From Shewanella sp. KX20019 (GTDB taxonomy: Bacteria; Pseudomonadota; Gammaproteobacteria; Enterobacterales; Shewanellaceae): a stretch of 64,000 nucleotides of DNA. The DNA is taken from assembly GCF_016757755.1 (NCBI RefSeq), contig NZ_CP068437.1, positions 3,906,001 to 3,970,000 on the forward strand, given 5' to 3'. The position numbers and the translations under genes are program-made. The notes beneath the pieces were generated by a model that was given only the letters and a program-made list of their open reading frames with translations, ran no database searches and had not been told where the DNA came from. Of this stretch, positions 61,664 to 64,000 are shown piece after piece (positions within the stretch are counted from its first letter, which is position 1; every line of letters begins with the position of its first letter).

Positions 61664-62914
61664 TTAGTCTTTATCTAGTCCGAGCACTGTCCTTAATTGT
61701 CCAAGAGAGTTGAGATCCCCTCGGCGACTCGCAGCGGTAAGCGCTTGGGTCGGGGCATGGATCAATTTATTGGTTAGCTTATTGGCAAGCTCTAGCAACA
61801 CTTGTTCGCTATTGCCGCCTTGGGCCAACTTATTGACCGCCCGCTCTACCAACTCATCTTTTATCGCCATACTCTGGGTGCGATATTCACGGATACTGTC
61901 AACCGACTCTAATGAGCGGATCCACTCCATAAATTGATAAGATTGATCATCTGCAATTAATTCTGCTTGCTCGGCAGCTTCTCTTCGAGAAGCCATATTC
62001 TGTTCAATGATGCTTTGCAGGTCATCTACGGTGTATAGGAACGCATCATCCAGATCCGCTACTTCAGCCTCAATATCGCGAGGAACTGCTATATCTACCA
62101 ACAACATAGGTTGATGACGACGCTGCTTAAGCGCTTTTTCTACCATGCCTTTACCAATGATCGGTAATGGGCTAGCCGTAGAGGATATCACGATATCGGC
62201 CTTAGGGAGAAAATCAGGGATCTGTTCGAGGGTAATTGCTGTCGCGCCAAACTCTTCACACATGGCTTCAGCACGTGAAATAGTTCGGTTTGCCACGACC
62301 ATTGTCTTGACGCCGTTATCTTTTAAATGACGTGCCACTAGCTCTATCGTCTCGCCAGCGCCCACGAGTAACACTTGCGTGCTACCTATTGAGGAGAAGA
62401 TATGTTTTGCCATGCTTACCGCGGCAAATGCAACAGATACCGCTGCTGCACCGATCTCTGTTTCGGTACGGATTTTCTTAGCGACTGAAAAGGTATTTTG
62501 AAATAACCTGTCCATTGTGGCAGCAACGGTGCCGGCTTCTTTTGCTTTAACAAAAGATTGCTTAACTTGCCCTAAGATTTGAGGTTCACCTAGGATCAGC
62601 GAGTCTAGTCCTGCAGAGACACGCATCAAATGCTTAACCGCTTCCTGATCTTTATATTGATACAGGCAAGGTTCAACATCTGCATGAGAAAGTTGATGAT
62701 ATTCTTCCAACCATTGGACAACATCAGACTCTTCACCATTATTACAGTAAAGTTCGGTCCGATTACAGGTGGAGATAATGACGGCTTCGCCCGACTGAGT
62801 GCGTGACGCAAGACTCTTCATGGCATCATGAATTTTGTCTGGCGCAAATGCGACTTTCTCACGTAGGTCGACCGTGGCCGTTTTATGATTTATTCCGATT
62901 GCTACAAGGCTCAT
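61664..62914 (-). CDS. hemA: glutamyl-tRNA reductase
   Basis: A 416-residue first enzyme of haem synthesis by the C5 route. VIISTCNRTELYC has the catalytic Cys; then GEPQILGQVKQSF, the NADPH motif LLVGAGETIELVARHL, and the dimer helix at the C-terminus. It starts MSLVAIGINHKTA as usual. Divergent from lolB. Confidence 0.98.
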   Translation of the reverse strand: MSLVAIGINHKTATVDLREKVAFAPDKIHDAMKSLASRTQSGEAVIISTCNRTELYCNNGEESDVVQWLEEYHQLSHADVEPCLYQYKDQEAVKHLMRVSAGLDSLILGEPQILGQVKQSFVKAKEAGTVAATMDRLFQNTFSVAKKIRTETEIGAAAVSVAFAAVSMAKHIFSSIGSTQVLLVGAGETIELVARHLKDNGVKTMVVANRTISRAEAMCEEFGATAITLEQIPDFLPKADIVISSTASPLPIIGKGMVEKALKQRRHQPMLLVDIAVPRDIEAEVADLDDAFLYTVDDLQSIIEQNMASRREAAEQAELIADDQSYQFMEWIRSLESVDSIREYRTQSMAIKDELVERAVNKLAQGGNSEQVLLELANKLTNKLIHAPTQALTAASRRGDLNSLGQLRTVLGLDKD

Positions 62915-63184
62915 TTTACTCGTTCTGGACTCTTGGGCATCTTATTTATGGGTGCCATTCTAATGAATTGGTTTTGTTAAAAACAGAATACGCTTAACAA
63001 AACCGAATAATAATTTCTGTTGTTACCCATTTTTTCAATTAGCGTCACTCTTTTAACTATTTCTACATAGATATGACACACATTAACGATAATAAGCATT
63101 GTACAAATAGTTATTTTTTGCATATGGGCATTGGTAATTTATCCAAGCCCTCGTATCATAAGGGCTCTTTTATATCAGTAATAG

Positions 63185-63850
63185 ATGAATAATTTGAGCA
63201 GCATCACAAAAAACACTTATGCATGGGTGATATTGAGCTTTATTTTTATTAGCGGTTGCTCAACTACCATACCAGACAACTTAGTTCCCGTCTCTGTCGA
63301 GCAGGTTGAACTAGCGCAAGCGTGGGAAATGCAGGGCAAGTTAGCCGTGCGCACAGCTGATGATAAATTTAGTACTAATTTATATTGGCTACACACTCAC
63401 TCCTCTAATGAATTGAAGCTCACCACCATGCTGGGCACCACAGTGTTAAGCCTAACCAGCACTCGAGGCAATACAGTATTAGAGCTCGACGGTAAAACCT
63501 ACACCGACACCGACGCTCAACGCCTGCTTACTCGGATCACCGGCTGGACAATTCCCATTGATGCCTTACCACTTTGGATAACCGGCCAACTCAGTAGTAG
63601 CGACGAACTGGTAAGCCAAGATGCTCAAAACCGCCCGTTAAGCATCATGAATGCCACACAGCTTCCGCCGTGGAAGGTTGACTTCAAGAGCTGGCAAACC
63701 CAGAGCGGTGCCGAGCTACCTCGACTGCTTAATTTAACGCGTGATGACATTCGACTTAAAATACAGATAAACCAATGGCAAGCCCTCGCCCCAGAAAAGA
63801 CATCAGTGACAAATCGTCCACAATCAAACTCTAGTGAGCCCCCGTTATGA
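63185..63850 (+). CDS. lolB: outer-membrane lipoprotein receptor LolB
   Basis: A 221-residue outer membrane lipoprotein (signal ending FISGC) that receives lipoproteins from LolA and inserts them into the outer membrane. Contains AWEMQGKLAVRTADDKFSTNLYW and GWTIPIDALPLWITGQ. Its stop overlaps the start of ispE (ATGA). Essential in the Lol pathway. Confidence 0.95.
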   Translation: MNNLSSITKNTYAWVILSFIFISGCSTTIPDNLVPVSVEQVELAQAWEMQGKLAVRTADDKFSTNLYWLHTHSSNELKLTTMLGTTVLSLTSTRGNTVLELDGKTYTDTDAQRLLTRITGWTIPIDALPLWITGQLSSSDELVSQDAQNRPLSIMNATQLPPWKVDFKSWQTQSGAELPRLLNLTRDDIRLKIQINQWQALAPEKTSVTNRPQSNSSEPPL

Positions 63851-64000
63851 CCGCCCCACTCTCTTTAGGTTGGCCAGCGCCGGCCAAGCTCAACCTTTTC
63901 TTACATATCAACGGGCGCCGAGACGACGGTTACCATGAATTACAGACGCTGTTTCAATTTGTAGAGCATTGTGATTACCTCGATTTTAAAGTCACAGACA
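63847..64000 (+). CDS. ispE: 4-diphosphocytidyl-2-C-methylerythritol kinase, 5' part
   Basis: First 51 residues of the MEP-pathway GHMP kinase: WPAPAKLNLFLHINGRRDDG and YHELQTLFQFV are diagnostic. Overlaps lolB by 4 bp and continues beyond the window. Confidence 0.96.
   Translation, partial: MTAPLSLGWPAPAKLNLFLHINGRRDDGYHELQTLFQFVEHCDYLDFKVTD

Noticed and set aside
1..64000. CRISPR array, prophage, tRNA or rRNA
   Set aside because: No regularly spaced repeats with unique spacers, no phage structural genes, and no tRNA-like cloverleaf or rRNA sequence was seen.

Overview
The window looks like a chromosomal segment of a marine gammaproteobacterium, most likely Shewanella or a close relative. 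Supporting points are a complete sodium-pumping Nqr operon with apbE and nqrM, a paired bacterioferritin locus, the hemA-prfA-prmC, sirB and kdsA neighbourhood, a divergent lolB-ispE pair, and integron attC sites that resemble the Vibrio VCR. No rRNA or tRNA gene was seen.

Layout. 1-281: 5' end of an AzgA-type purine permease. 282-966: gene-free, with a dispersed repeat. 967-9350: an integron cassette array without an integrase in view. All five cassette genes lie on the minus strand (two unknowns, a DUF4823 lipoprotein, another lipoprotein, an FRG-domain protein). Four insertion sequences sit inside its attC sites: a truncated IS3-family copy next to an intact one, an IS1111-type element and an IS110-type element. 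9351-12040: almost 2.7 kb without a conventional gene. It holds a dispersed repeat, three tandem terminator units and two paralogous ~420-nt transcription units, each with a strong promoter, a ~30-codon ORF and a terminator. 12056-49974: housekeeping and accessory genes (M17 and PepD peptidases, LexA-controlled dinB, chemoreceptor, Fur-type box with bfr pair, nqrABCDEF-apbE-nqrM, luxS, TRAP transporter, bolA, gcvR-like, alkB, rlmG, yajG, cyclophilin, ampG, yajQ, panE, NSS transporter with its tiny partner, PAP2, EamA, hydrolase and AraC regulator). 50109-53540: a second mobile island with an IS30 fossil and a decayed group II intron whose domain V is split by an IS1111-type element. 53575-64000: AbgT transporter, kdsA, DUF819, sirB1-sirB2, GNAT, prmC-prfA-hemA, lolB and the start of ispE.

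Main discoveries. (1) All three IS110/IS1111 elements carry a structured non-coding end that looks like a bridge RNA. In each, candidate guide segments match the DNA into which that copy is inserted: attC R'' for 7089-8293, attC R' for 5428-7001, and group II intron domain V for 51023-52351. One attC has been hit at both ends by two different elements. (2) The tandem units at 10876-11306 and 11539-11959 share promoters, a 51-nt leader block, a peptide core and a terminator module. They are a candidate undescribed peptide-encoding or dual-function RNA family. (3) A group II intron fossil lacks nearly all of its reverse transcriptase but keeps recognisable catalytic domains once the inserted IS is removed.

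All calls were made by reading sequence. Family names come from recognised motifs, and no database search was run.
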